A DNA stretch of 46,535 nt, from positions 1-46,535 of the forward strand of contig CAMEDC010000025.1 of NCBI GenBank assembly GCA_945913255.1, given 5' to 3'. Every line of letters starts with the position of its first letter. The first letter of the stretch is position 1. The notes beneath the pieces are model-generated. The model was not told the DNA's origin and searched no databases. It saw only the letters and a program-made list of their open reading frames with translations. This document shows positions 16,376 to 24,955 of this stretch, one piece after another. Position numbers and translations under genes: made by a program. This stretch comes from an uncultured Lachnospiraceae bacterium. Its GTDB lineage: Bacteria > Bacillota > Clostridia > Lachnospirales > Lachnospiraceae.

Positions 16376-16882
16376 TTGCTGGTTTTTTCCGGAAGAAAAA
16401 GCAAAACGAATCAGGAGAGAGTGGAAGCGGTTATTTTAGAAAAATATAACCAATATTATCGACTGGCGTACAGTTATGTGCTTAATGAGGCAGATGCCGG
16501 TGATATTGTGCAGAACGGAGCATACAAGGCACTGCGCGGCTGCGACAGTTTGAAGCAGCCGGAATACGCCGAAACATGGGTCTATCGAATCATGCTGAAT
16601 GAGATTTTCAGCTTCCTGAAACGGCCAAAGGTTCTTTCCTATGATGCGCTGTGTGAGGAACAGGACGTGATAGGGGAAGTCAGAGAAGACGATTATATGA
16701 ATGTGGATTTACAGAGGGCATTGGATGGACTCCCGCAGAAGGATAAGGCAATTCTTATTCTGAAGTACTTCGAGGATAAAAAACTGGAGGAGATTGCAGA
16801 TATTTTGGATGAGAATCTCAGTACAGTGAAAAGCCGTCTGTATCGCAGTATGAAAAAACTGCGGGAAATGCTTTCTACTTAA
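16376..16882 (+). CDS. ECF-type RNA polymerase sigma factor (SigV-like)
   Basis: The product is 168 residues from TTG 16376, set by an excellent AGGAGGTGA at 16361-16369. Region 2 spans ~25-85 (YRLAYSYVLNEADAGDIVQNG and AETWVYRIMLNEI). Region 4 spans ~115-165 (LPQKDKAILILKYFEDKKLEEIADIL, then STVKSRLYRSMKKLREML, the -35-binding helix-turn-helix). The following gene encodes an RsiV-type membrane anti-sigma factor, so a SigV-like role in envelope or lysozyme stress is plausible. The weak start codon and internal position suggest autoregulation from an upstream ECF promoter, which I could not pinpoint. Confidence 0.85.
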   Translation: MLVFSGRKSKTNQERVEAVILEKYNQYYRLAYSYVLNEADAGDIVQNGAYKALRGCDSLKQPEYAETWVYRIMLNEIFSFLKRPKVLSYDALCEEQDVIGEVREDDYMNVDLQRALDGLPQKDKAILILKYFEDKKLEEIADILDENLSTVKSRLYRSMKKLREMLST

Positions 16883-17005
16883 TTGAGGTATAACGGTAAT
16901 ATTGAGAACAAAAACAAAGATTGAAAGTACGTCGGAGAAGGCGGAAAGCATAACAGAGGCAGCAGAAATCATGGAAAGATGATTGGAGCGAAGGGAGTAG
17001 ACAGG

Positions 17006-17950
17006 ATGGGAGCGAATCAGATGACAGACGAGCAGTTGGATAAACGTACTGCGGATATGCTTCAGAAGTTGAAAACAGAATACGATAAACCGACCATGTC
17101 GGAGGAACAGGCAAACCAATTGAAATTCAGAATGGAGATGGCAAAAATGGAAAATAGAAAAGAGCATCGTAGGAGGAGAGCAGCAGGGCTTGTGACAGCA
17201 GCGGCAGTACTGGTAGCGGCCTTTGTGATTTTACCAAACACATCCGCCACTGTTGCACATGCCATGGAACAGATTCCGGTTCTCGGCGCACTGGTAAAGA
17301 GCGTCACATTCCGGGATTATCAATATGAATCGGAGCGGCATAATGCCGATATCGAGGTTCCCGAGATTCAGGTAGAGGAGCCTGCGGGAGAATCGGTACC
17401 AAGCAGCGAAGTACAGGAAAAGCTGGAGAAGACCACAGAGGAAATCAACGCGGAAATCCGGAAAATTACCGATGAGCTGGTAGCGGAATTCGAAAAGAAT
17501 GCGCAGGATGAGATGGGTTATCAGGATGTCATGGTGAAAAGCGAAGTGCTGGCAACCACGCAGGATTATTTCACCTTGAAGCTGATTTGCTATCAGGGAG
17601 CAGGCAGTGGCTATGAATGGAACTACTATTATACGATTGATTTGAACACGGGAGAGCGTCTTCAATTAAAGGATATTTTCGTGGAGGGTGCGGACTATAT
17701 TACACCCATCAGCGAGAATATCAAGGAGCAGATGCAGGCGCAGATGGATGCGGATGAGTCGGTTTATTACTGGCTGCACGATGAGATAGAGGCTTGTAAT
17801 TTCAAGAGTATTACGGATGAAACCTCTTTCTATCTGAATGAGAACGACAACGTGGTAATCGGTTTTAATGAAGGTGATGTGGCGCCTATGTATATGGGAA
17901 CGGTGGAATTTGAGATTCCAGCCGAAGTATTGAGTGCTATCAGAAAGTAA
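17006..17950 (+). CDS. rsiV: RsiV-like transmembrane anti-sigma factor with DUF3298 domain
   Basis: The product is about 314 residues from ATG 17006 (AAGGGAG at 16991-16997); ATG 16979 is an alternative. It has an N-terminal cytoplasmic helical region (~1-58), one membrane span (about residues 60-80), an extracellular linker of acidic low-complexity sequence (~105-150), and a C-terminal DUF3298-type domain (~165-310, YYYTIDLNTGERLQLKDIF and DVAPMYMGTVEFEIP). In Bacillus and Clostridioides, RsiV holds SigV and is a receptor for lysozyme, cleaved at an AxA-like site; ATVAHAM after the span is compatible. The lysozyme role here is inferred from family and pairing. Confidence 0.75.
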   Translation: MGANQMTDEQLDKRTADMLQKLKTEYDKPTMSEEQANQLKFRMEMAKMENRKEHRRRRAAGLVTAAAVLVAAFVILPNTSATVAHAMEQIPVLGALVKSVTFRDYQYESERHNADIEVPEIQVEEPAGESVPSSEVQEKLEKTTEEINAEIRKITDELVAEFEKNAQDEMGYQDVMVKSEVLATTQDYFTLKLICYQGAGSGYEWNYYYTIDLNTGERLQLKDIFVEGADYITPISENIKEQMQAQMDADESVYYWLHDEIEACNFKSITDETSFYLNENDNVVIGFNEGDVAPMYMGTVEFEIPAEVLSAIRK

Positions 17951-18084
17951 AAATATAAGGCAAGATTTTTGGTGTTAAGTATATTAAGTCAAATATTGCA
18001 TTGAATCATAAATAATTGCATTTCTTCCCGGACGCGAAAGTGATAGAATGAGGATGAACGAATCTGGGAAGGAGTGCTTTTATT

Positions 18085-20139
18085 ATGAAATTTGAACCGA
18101 AAACATTTGATTTTGAACGAAGTCCCTACACCGGCCTCACCAGGGAAAGCTGGCTGGAGGCGGGCGAATATATGCTGCAGGGCATTTTTCAGAATATTGA
18201 CGATTTTGAAAAACCGGTAGTCATGCCCAGAAAGGAAACAGAAATTACCTATCCGCACCTGAAGGCATCCGAGGAGACGCAGAAGACACAGCGGACGGCG
18301 GAGGTGTTTGAGGGACTGACCCGTTCCTTTTTCATTGCGGCGCCGATGATACAGAACATACCGGATTTAAAGATCTGCGGTTATTCCATGGCGGATTATT
18401 ATAAGAATCAGGTGCTTCGTGTATGCACCAGAGGGGATGAACTCTATGTGGGAACCTACGCTGACCAACAGGACATCACCGGACATGAGAATCCATTCCG
18501 GGCGTTCCAGCAGACGGTGGAGACCTGTGCGCTTGTTATCTGTCTCTGGGTCAGCAAAAAGCAGATATGGGATACCTATACCAAAGCGGAGAAGGATGTG
18601 ATAGCGGAATTCCTGGAGTCTTACGCTCATGAGAATACCGTGCCGCAGAACTGGCGCCTGTTTAATATGCTCGACATGGCTTTTTTACATATGGAAGGCT
18701 ATCCCATTCAGAAAGATGTGATGCGCGACCATGCCCAGGCAATCCTGAATTATTATGCCGGGGATGGCTGGTACAGGGACGGTCACTCCTTTGACTATTA
18801 TTCCTGCTGGGCTTTCAACGTCTATGCGCCCATATGGAATCTCTGGTATGGGTATGAAAATGAACCTTATCTGGCAAAGAAATTTGAAGAACAATCCAAC
18901 AAACTGATGGAGACTTATGGCGATTTCTTTGACAGGGACGGCTGGACGAATATGTGGGGGCGCAGCAATATCTATCGCAATGCGGCGACCAGCGCCTTTG
19001 ACGGCAACATGCTGCTTCGGGAAAGCAAGGCGAATCCCGGACTGGCAAGAAGGATTTCTTCCGGCTCCCTGATGCAGTTTCTGGGTCGTGAGGATTTCCT
19101 TTATAAGGGTGTGCCGACCTTGGGCTTTTACGGACAGTTTTCACCGCTGGTACAGGGCTATTCCTGTGCGGAGTCACCCTTCTGGCTGGGAAAAGCGTTT
19201 CTCTGTCTGCATCTTCCCGCAGACCATCCCTTCTGGACGGAGAAGGAGAACAATGGCACCTGGGAAAAGCTGGAGAAAAACCAGGTCAAGGTAACGGCAC
19301 TGGACGGTCCGGCTCTGTGTTTTTCCAATCATGAGGCGAACGGAGAGACTGTGCTGCGTACCGGCAAGGTGGTGAAGAAACCCGGAGATGAGCATGGCAT
19401 GTGGAATTATTCCAAGCTTTGCTATAATACAAAGTATCCGTGGGAATCCGCTCCGGCACCGGAAGTGGAGGCACAGCAGTACGTTTTAAAGGACATCACC
19501 ACGGGAGAACTCACCAAGGCAAATGTGACCTTCTGGCATGGACAGAAGGAAGAGGTCCTTTATCGCAGACAGTTTTTCAACTATCGGCTGGAAGAGGAGT
19601 GCCATTGGATTCAGGCAATCAATCTGGCGGATTTTGCGGTGCCCTGCGGTATCATCCGCGCGGATAAGCTAAGGCTGCACAGATGCCCGATTGCTTTGAC
19701 GCTTGGTTCCTATGGTTTCCCGGACAATGGTACGGAAATTCTGGAAAAGACCTGCGGAAAAGCGAAGGCGATTATTCTGAAGGGAAAGGATGCCATCGGC
19801 AAAGAAAAACAGATGGCAATGACCATTTACGATGGCTGGAAGGATTTGAAGGTGCTTCATAGCAGCGGAACCAACCCGGATTCCGAAAAATCCATTATTC
19901 TTTATGCGGAGACGGACAGACAGAAGCAGTACGGATATGAGCCGTATATTCTGATTTCCCAAGTTATAACCAAGGAGAGTCTTGAGGATTTCACGGAGGA
20001 GGAATTGTTCCCGGTTGCAGAGGTTCTTTATACCGACCCTGAGAATTGCGGCGGTTATGGTCCGGTTACAATCCGATTAAAGGACGGAACGGAAAGACAT
20101 ATTGAGTTTGAAGGCATTGAAGGAAAACTGATGCTGTAA
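18085..20139 (+). CDS. DUF2264 protein, putative GH154-type glycoside hydrolase
   Basis: The product is 684 residues from ATG 18085 with GGAAGGAG upstream. The aromatic-rich helical region (~20-400), with WRLFNMLDMAFLHMEG, YYAGDGWYRDGHSFDYYS and WGRSNIYRNAATSAF, is typical of DUF2264, which forms an (alpha/alpha)6-barrel like that of unsaturated-uronyl hydrolases and heparinase-type enzymes. The rest (~400-684) is beta-rich. To my knowledge DUF2264 is classed as GH154 with beta-glucuronidase members; I cannot check this here. No signal peptide is seen, so it acts inside the cell on imported oligosaccharides. It converges with a GH28-like gene across a terminator. Confidence 0.8.
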   Translation: MKFEPKTFDFERSPYTGLTRESWLEAGEYMLQGIFQNIDDFEKPVVMPRKETEITYPHLKASEETQKTQRTAEVFEGLTRSFFIAAPMIQNIPDLKICGYSMADYYKNQVLRVCTRGDELYVGTYADQQDITGHENPFRAFQQTVETCALVICLWVSKKQIWDTYTKAEKDVIAEFLESYAHENTVPQNWRLFNMLDMAFLHMEGYPIQKDVMRDHAQAILNYYAGDGWYRDGHSFDYYSCWAFNVYAPIWNLWYGYENEPYLAKKFEEQSNKLMETYGDFFDRDGWTNMWGRSNIYRNAATSAFDGNMLLRESKANPGLARRISSGSLMQFLGREDFLYKGVPTLGFYGQFSPLVQGYSCAESPFWLGKAFLCLHLPADHPFWTEKENNGTWEKLEKNQVKVTALDGPALCFSNHEANGETVLRTGKVVKKPGDEHGMWNYSKLCYNTKYPWESAPAPEVEAQQYVLKDITTGELTKANVTFWHGQKEEVLYRRQFFNYRLEEECHWIQAINLADFAVPCGIIRADKLRLHRCPIALTLGSYGFPDNGTEILEKTCGKAKAIILKGKDAIGKEKQMAMTIYDGWKDLKVLHSSGTNPDSEKSIILYAETDRQKQYGYEPYILISQVITKESLEDFTEEELFPVAEVLYTDPENCGGYGPVTIRLKDGTERHIEFEGIEGKLML

Positions 20140-20194
20140 GAAAGATTAATGTATAAGTGACGTCACTTCGCTGGTCCTGCGGGGGGGGCAATAA

Positions 20195-20224
20195 CGGGAT
20201 ACCGGAAGCCGGTATCCCGTATTT
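20195..20224. terminator. Terminator between convergent DUF2264 and GH28-like genes
   Basis: A perfect 11-bp stem, CGGGATACCGG (20195-20205) with 20209-20219, closes a 3-base loop and is followed by TATTTT. It serves the plus-strand gene. Just before it is a run of eight G (20181-20188). Confidence 0.8.
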
Positions 20225-20325
20225 TGCTCAAACACTGTCCCAAATTTAGAAATATTGGAACTGGCCAGTATTTCATGAAATCAGGAGGTTTGACATTATC
20301 CGTGCACTTTTCTCTATCCCCGCGT

Positions 20326-22956
20326 TTAGGTCTGTACAGTAATCTGCACTGTCATCTTTTCCGGAATAACACCGTCATCTACAACGAAGACGATTTTCTG
20401 CTCGCCCCTCTGATCTTCTGAAGGAGTCCAGGTAAACGCCCCACTTTCCGTGTCAAAAGAAGCGTTCCCGGGTAAGTTTTCACAGGACAGTGTGAGAGTA
20501 ACGGAGGATCCCTTTACACTGTGGTTCAGTCTTGCGGACTGTTCGTTGTAGATCATGCCGTTGTCGGCTTCTTCAGAAATATCTGTAGCAGGATTCCGCA
20601 CGGAAAGTGTAAAGGAACAGCTTTCACCCACGGTCAGTCGGATTGGTGCAATGGGACGGATATAGGGTCTGTGTACTGTCAAGGGCAGGGGATAGTCATC
20701 CGTAGCAACGGGGAATGTGTATCCGGTCTCCTGACATGGCACGGTAGGGCAGGAATAAAGGCTGTCCCGGGGTGTGCCGGGTGCGGGGGCATTGATTTCC
20801 ACCTCTAAAACCGTATCGTCCGTCTGCCCCTTGATTTCCAGCCCTTCGACCCCGGTGGTGAAGTAAGGCTGCTCCGGCACGTTTTCCGCGTTGGTGTGCC
20901 GCCTGTAGTGGTCGGTGATGACTGCCACAGGTGCGCGTCCTTTTACACAGTCGGCCTCCAGACCGTCCAGTAGCACACCGTTGATATCATCAAAAACACA
21001 TACATGTCTTTCATCCGGCACCTTGCAGGTAATCTTGATATCTCTCAAAGTAAGACCATCCACATGCTTTGCAAAAATTCCGTAGGCGGGCAGAATGCCC
21101 CAGTTGCTGGGTTCCGGGTAAACATCGGGAAGTTCCGGAACATTGTAGGGGTCATCCTGCCAACAGCCTCTGGAAGCATCCCAGTCGGCTCTCGGCAGCA
21201 GGCCTTCATTCTTCAAAAAGAAGGTATTTACCAGCCAGGGCAGATTCTGTACATGCTCCTTTGCGTGGAACTGTGAGAACTTCCATTCCGTGTTCAGCTG
21301 ACGCTGCTCTATGGCGTGCTCCATGGTGAGGCCGCCGCGATATTCCACGCTGATATGTTCCAGAATTATATTTTTCAGGTGAGAATCCGTCAGTCCCATC
21401 AGCAGAATCGGATAGCGGGGATCGGCGTTCGTAATTTTCACATTGCTGATTCGCACATTGGCGACAACACCCATATCTGCACAGCCGATGCCGTTGGCAT
21501 AAAGGGGCAGATCGAAAGCGGCAATTTCCTGCGTGAAGTCAGGCTTGTAGGAGCGTGAACTTTCGTCCCACTGTTTCCGGTAAAAATGTCCGTCCCTTTC
21601 CGCATAGTTGGCGGGATTGCAGGTGACGGGATTTGCCTCATCCAGAATTTCAAAGGAGGAACAGCCGTCCACGGTTACGGTTCTGGTGCGATTGTAATGA
21701 GGTGCATACCGCTTTACGGGATAGGTATGATAATTTTCCGTGTTGGGCAGAACCCAGCCTGCATTGTCCAGCCGCACATCGTTTTTGGCAGGATAGGAGG
21801 TTTCGCTGCCTGTGCCCGTTACCGGAAATCTGCCGCGTTCCCCGGCTCTGATAAAGATGGGGGAACTGGAGATGTTGTCCAATAAACAGTCCTCAAAAAT
21901 CACATCGGTGAGAGAGGAACAGTCCGTTGCTTCCATGCAGAATCCTCTGGAACGGTCAAACTGTACCCGGCGGATGGTGACACGGTGGTAGCCGCAGGTG
22001 GCTTCCGTGCCGAACTTGACGCGTCCGGTGGGACCGCAGCGGTCAAGGGCAATCAATTTGTCCCTTGTGTATTCTCCGGCGTAGACACTTCCGGCATCAT
22101 AACCGCTGACCTTGCAGTCTTCAATCAGCACATTTTCCAGTGGCTTGAAAATACCGGCTCCGAAAGAAGCTTTCAGACAGAGTCCGTCATCTGTCAGGGA
22201 ATTACAGGTGGTTCTAAGCACGGTAACATCCTTACAGCAGTCAATATCAAAGGCATCCCGGGTGGTGTCCACCAGAATATTATCGACATACAGGTTTTCA
22301 CAGCCTTCCGTGATAATGGCGAAGTGTCCGCCGATGGTGACGGAAAAATCCTGAAAGACGATATTCTTACAGCGAACCAGAGCAAGGCCTTTATTGCCGA
22401 ACCATTCGCCGAGATGGCCTTTTTGTTCCCTGTCAGACGGTTCCATGGGATCACCGCCCTGAAGGACATATTCCAGAAGACCGGTTGCTTCGTCAAAGCG
22501 TCCGCCGGTGAACAGTCCCTTCCCGTAAATCATAATATTTTCCAGGTCAGCACCATAAACGAGACTGTTGGCAAAGTAGGAATGTCCGTGATCCTGCAGC
22601 CCGAGATAGGGATTTACCTCAGGCTCCGCATAGTTGCCGCCCTCACCCTGCTGCTTTTCGTAAGAATGAAGGATATCGGTTTTGGCGGCTGCAATCACGG
22701 CACCTTCCTCTAAATACAGGTTCACGTTGCTTTGCAGGAGAATGGTGTAGGTGAGAAAAGTGCCTTTTGGGATTACAACCGTTCCGCCTCCTGCGGCCGC
22801 GGCTTCCCGGATGGCCCGGTTAATGGCATCCGTATTGGAGGCAGGTCGGGCGGTTTCGGAAGCACCGAAATCGGTCACTTGGAAAAATTTTTTCTTCCGG
22901 AGCATTTCCGGGCGGACAGAAGCACCGGTTGCTTCCTGTATCTGCGTAAATGACAT
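20326..22956 (-). CDS. GH28-like polygalacturonase-family protein with C-terminal Ig-like domain
   Basis: The product is 876 residues; I start at ATG 22956, preceded on the minus strand by AAAGGAG, rather than at 22998. The N-terminal segment FQVTDFGAS..NTDAINRAI and GGGTVVIPKGTF is the pectate-lyase-superfamily entry. The beta-helix core has DAFDIDCCKDVTV and SLTDDGLCLKA (~225-250), matching the NTDGxD / DDCxxxK catalytic pattern of GH28. The C-terminal ~130 residues (PIRLTVGESCSFTLSV to VDDGVIPEKMTVQITV) look like a cadherin/Ig-like fold, as in putative-Ig domains. No signal peptide is visible. It probably acts on galacturonan-type oligosaccharides together with the DUF2264 enzyme. The DUF2264 and GH28 genes converge. 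Confidence 0.82.
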   Translation of the reverse strand: MSFTQIQEATGASVRPEMLRKKKFFQVTDFGASETARPASNTDAINRAIREAAAAGGGTVVIPKGTFLTYTILLQSNVNLYLEEGAVIAAAKTDILHSYEKQQGEGGNYAEPEVNPYLGLQDHGHSYFANSLVYGADLENIMIYGKGLFTGGRFDEATGLLEYVLQGGDPMEPSDREQKGHLGEWFGNKGLALVRCKNIVFQDFSVTIGGHFAIITEGCENLYVDNILVDTTRDAFDIDCCKDVTVLRTTCNSLTDDGLCLKASFGAGIFKPLENVLIEDCKVSGYDAGSVYAGEYTRDKLIALDRCGPTGRVKFGTEATCGYHRVTIRRVQFDRSRGFCMEATDCSSLTDVIFEDCLLDNISSSPIFIRAGERGRFPVTGTGSETSYPAKNDVRLDNAGWVLPNTENYHTYPVKRYAPHYNRTRTVTVDGCSSFEILDEANPVTCNPANYAERDGHFYRKQWDESSRSYKPDFTQEIAAFDLPLYANGIGCADMGVVANVRISNVKITNADPRYPILLMGLTDSHLKNIILEHISVEYRGGLTMEHAIEQRQLNTEWKFSQFHAKEHVQNLPWLVNTFFLKNEGLLPRADWDASRGCWQDDPYNVPELPDVYPEPSNWGILPAYGIFAKHVDGLTLRDIKITCKVPDERHVCVFDDINGVLLDGLEADCVKGRAPVAVITDHYRRHTNAENVPEQPYFTTGVEGLEIKGQTDDTVLEVEINAPAPGTPRDSLYSCPTVPCQETGYTFPVATDDYPLPLTVHRPYIRPIAPIRLTVGESCSFTLSVRNPATDISEEADNGMIYNEQSARLNHSVKGSSVTLTLSCENLPGNASFDTESGAFTWTPSEDQRGEQKIVFVVDDGVIPEKMTVQITVQT

Positions 22957-22983
22957 AAATGAACTCCTTTTGGCTGTAAATTG

Positions 22984-23018
22984 CCCCCACAGGGTCAAAG
23001 GAATGAAACGAGTGGGGG
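22984..23018 (-). terminator. Inverted repeat between EAL and GH28-like genes
   Basis: CCCCCAC (22984-22990) pairs perfectly with GTGGGGG (23012-23018) over a 21-base loop. On the minus strand it lies just after the EAL gene and before the GH28-like ribosome binding site. No T-run follows closely, so termination is uncertain; partial readthrough or messenger stabilisation is also possible. Confidence 0.4.
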
Positions 23019-23024
23019 TATTGT

Positions 23025-24701
23025 TTAAATGTTATATTTTTGAAGAAAAATGTTCAAAGGACAAGGCATGCTGTAATAAAAGCCCTGTATGAAATCCGGG
23101 TTCAGCTTTGTGATCCGCTGCAGTTCTTCAAGCGTTTCAATGCCTTCCACCACCAGGTTCAGACCGATACTGTGAACCATGCGGATAATATGAATCAGCA
23201 GTTCAAACTCATATTCGTTTTTCAAAGCCTTCACGGTAAAGCTTCTGTCGATTTTCACGATGTTAGGCCGCAGATTTCCGATATTAATCAGGTTGGAGTA
23301 ACCTGTGCCGAAATCATCCAGTGCAACGTTGACGCCGATGTTTTTCAGCTTCTGCCAGACACTTTGTACGGCAGCACTGTCTTCCAGATGACCGCTTTCC
23401 GTTAACTCCACAATCAGGCAGGAAGGGGGAAGTTCAGCTTCCGCCAGAGCTTCCAGAATATCTTCATAAATCGATGTCTTCAAAAGCTGTATGTAAGAGA
23501 GGTTGATGGAAATCTGAAAATCAGGGTAAACCTGTCTGACTCTCTTACACATGGATAGCGAATTGTGTATGATCCATTTTCCTACGGGGATAATCAGGCC
23601 GCTTTCCTCCAGAATGGGAATGAACTCCAGCGGAGAAATACTTTCTCCCGAAGGTGTATGGAATCGCAAAAGGGTTTCTGCAGCGTAAAGGGATTCGCCG
23701 TTCGCCAGTATGATTGGCTGAAAATACAGTTCAAAGCCCTTGTAATTCTCTGACAGTGCCTGACGCAGACAACTGCGGATATATCTTCTGCACAGGAAAG
23801 AAGTGTAATCCTCAGGCTGGAAGAAGTAGAGCTGGTTCTTTCCTCTGTTTTTTGCTTCCGTCAGGGCAAACTCCGACAGCTTCATGGTTTCGTTGTAATT
23901 CTTTTGAACTCTGAAATCGGCATCCTTCATATGAATCAAACCGGCAGAAATCGTGTAAATAGCCTTGTAATTCTGACTTGCTACAATTTCGTCAACGCCC
24001 GAGCGGATTTTATGATAGAGGAGATTCATACCGGTATAGTCAGCGCCGGCAAGGTCAAGTATCATAAACTCATCAGAGACAATCCGGTACACAAACTGTC
24101 CCGGCTTCAGAGTTTTGCGGATACTTTCTGCAACTTCACGGAGTACAAAATTACCGTATTGTATGCCGAATCTCTCATTGATGATTTTGAAATCGTCAAT
24201 GCCGATTCGAAGAAGCATGATGTCGGAAAGAGAAGCTGCTGCCTGACGCAGATGTTCCTGAAAAGATGACTCACCCAGAAGTCCGCTGATATTGTCGGCC
24301 TTCTGCTGCTTGCCGATTTCATTGATACATCCGATCATCAGGAAGGGTGTGCCATCGTTATCCCGCAGCAAACGTCCTCTGCAATTAATCCAGATGGGAT
24401 AACCGTCCCGGCCGATCCAGCGATATTCCAGGTTATGTTCGCTTTTTTCTCCTGCGGTAACCTGATTCAGGTCTTCTATTAAGGCAGTGAGGTCATCGGG
24501 ATATACAAAAAGCCCTAATGTTGTGTTTACATCATGAAAGACATTGGACGGCAACATAAAACGCTGCATGGCAAGTTCCGTGATATAATAGGTATCATGC
24601 GGAATGTCATAGGCGTACAGATAATCATTCATACAGGGTGCAAATTCTGCGATGATATTGCAAATTGTTTCAAAAGCATTTTCTCGATCGGGCAATTCCA
24701 T
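23025..24701 (-). CDS. PAS-GGDEF-EAL cyclic-di-GMP phosphodiesterase
   Basis: The product is 558 residues from ATG 24701 (GGAGG 11 bases upstream); a TTG at 24719 is less likely. Domains in order are PAS-like ~25-130, GGDEF-like ~140-295, and EAL ~310-555. The GGDEF signature is degenerate (VSDEF), so no cyclase activity is expected. The EAL part keeps ETLLRF (the EAL Glu), NLSYIQL, VELTESG, LDDFGTGYSNL, VKIDRSF and VVEGIET, the metal and substrate residues of active phosphodiesterases. It likely hydrolyses c-di-GMP in the cytoplasm. It is divergent from a chemoreceptor gene, consistent with motility control. Confidence 0.9.
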   Translation of the reverse strand: MELPDRENAFETICNIIAEFAPCMNDYLYAYDIPHDTYYITELAMQRFMLPSNVFHDVNTTLGLFVYPDDLTALIEDLNQVTAGEKSEHNLEYRWIGRDGYPIWINCRGRLLRDNDGTPFLMIGCINEIGKQQKADNISGLLGESSFQEHLRQAAASLSDIMLLRIGIDDFKIINERFGIQYGNFVLREVAESIRKTLKPGQFVYRIVSDEFMILDLAGADYTGMNLLYHKIRSGVDEIVASQNYKAIYTISAGLIHMKDADFRVQKNYNETMKLSEFALTEAKNRGKNQLYFFQPEDYTSFLCRRYIRSCLRQALSENYKGFELYFQPIILANGESLYAAETLLRFHTPSGESISPLEFIPILEESGLIIPVGKWIIHNSLSMCKRVRQVYPDFQISINLSYIQLLKTSIYEDILEALAEAELPPSCLIVELTESGHLEDSAAVQSVWQKLKNIGVNVALDDFGTGYSNLINIGNLRPNIVKIDRSFTVKALKNEYEFELLIHIIRMVHSIGLNLVVEGIETLEELQRITKLNPDFIQGFYYSMPCPLNIFLQKYNI

Positions 24702-24766
24702 GTGGGAAACATCCTCCAAAGAGTTGTGATTGGAATTATTTTTTAAATACAGACTCTTTCCTCTAA

Positions 24767-24794
24767 ATTATAGCATTATTATCTAAAATTTCAA
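24767..24794 (-). promoter_or_regulatory. Putative promoter of the EAL gene
   Basis: On the minus strand TTGAAA (24794-24789) and TATAAT (24772-24767) are 16 bases apart. Transcription would start near 24760, leaving a leader of roughly 60 bases. Confidence 0.6.
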
Positions 24795-24955
24795 GCAAAA
24801 ATCTCGTTATTTTGCGAAAACTCAAAGAATATGCAAAGAATTTTAAAGCGTTTGTAAAATAAAGAAAAAGTTCTTCGCTTTGTGTAAAAAAAGAATGAAA
24901 AAGCGAAAAAAATGTTGTATAATATTTAAAATAATACTTCTGCAGGAGGCGCGAG

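Noticed and set aside
16248..16439. Open frame of 63 codons before the first ECF sigma gene
   Set aside because: It spans the terminator and the sigma ribosome binding site and overlaps the sigma start in another frame.
16904..16982. 26-codon TTG frame overlapping the alternative rsiV start
   Set aside because: No suitable ribosome binding site and no recognisable sequence; mentioned under the sigma pair only as a possibility.
18021..18049. Possible promoter before the DUF2264 gene (TTTCTT-17-TAGAAT)
   Set aside because: The -35 is too far from consensus to support a call.
21985..22713. 242-codon open frame on the plus strand inside the GH28-like gene
   Set aside because: It is antisense to a well-supported gene with clear motifs; the frame is a by-product of its codon bias.
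24741..24955. Possible RNA gene in the AT-rich gap between EAL and chemoreceptor genes
   Set aside because: Only promoter-like elements are seen; no stable fold or conserved structure is evident.
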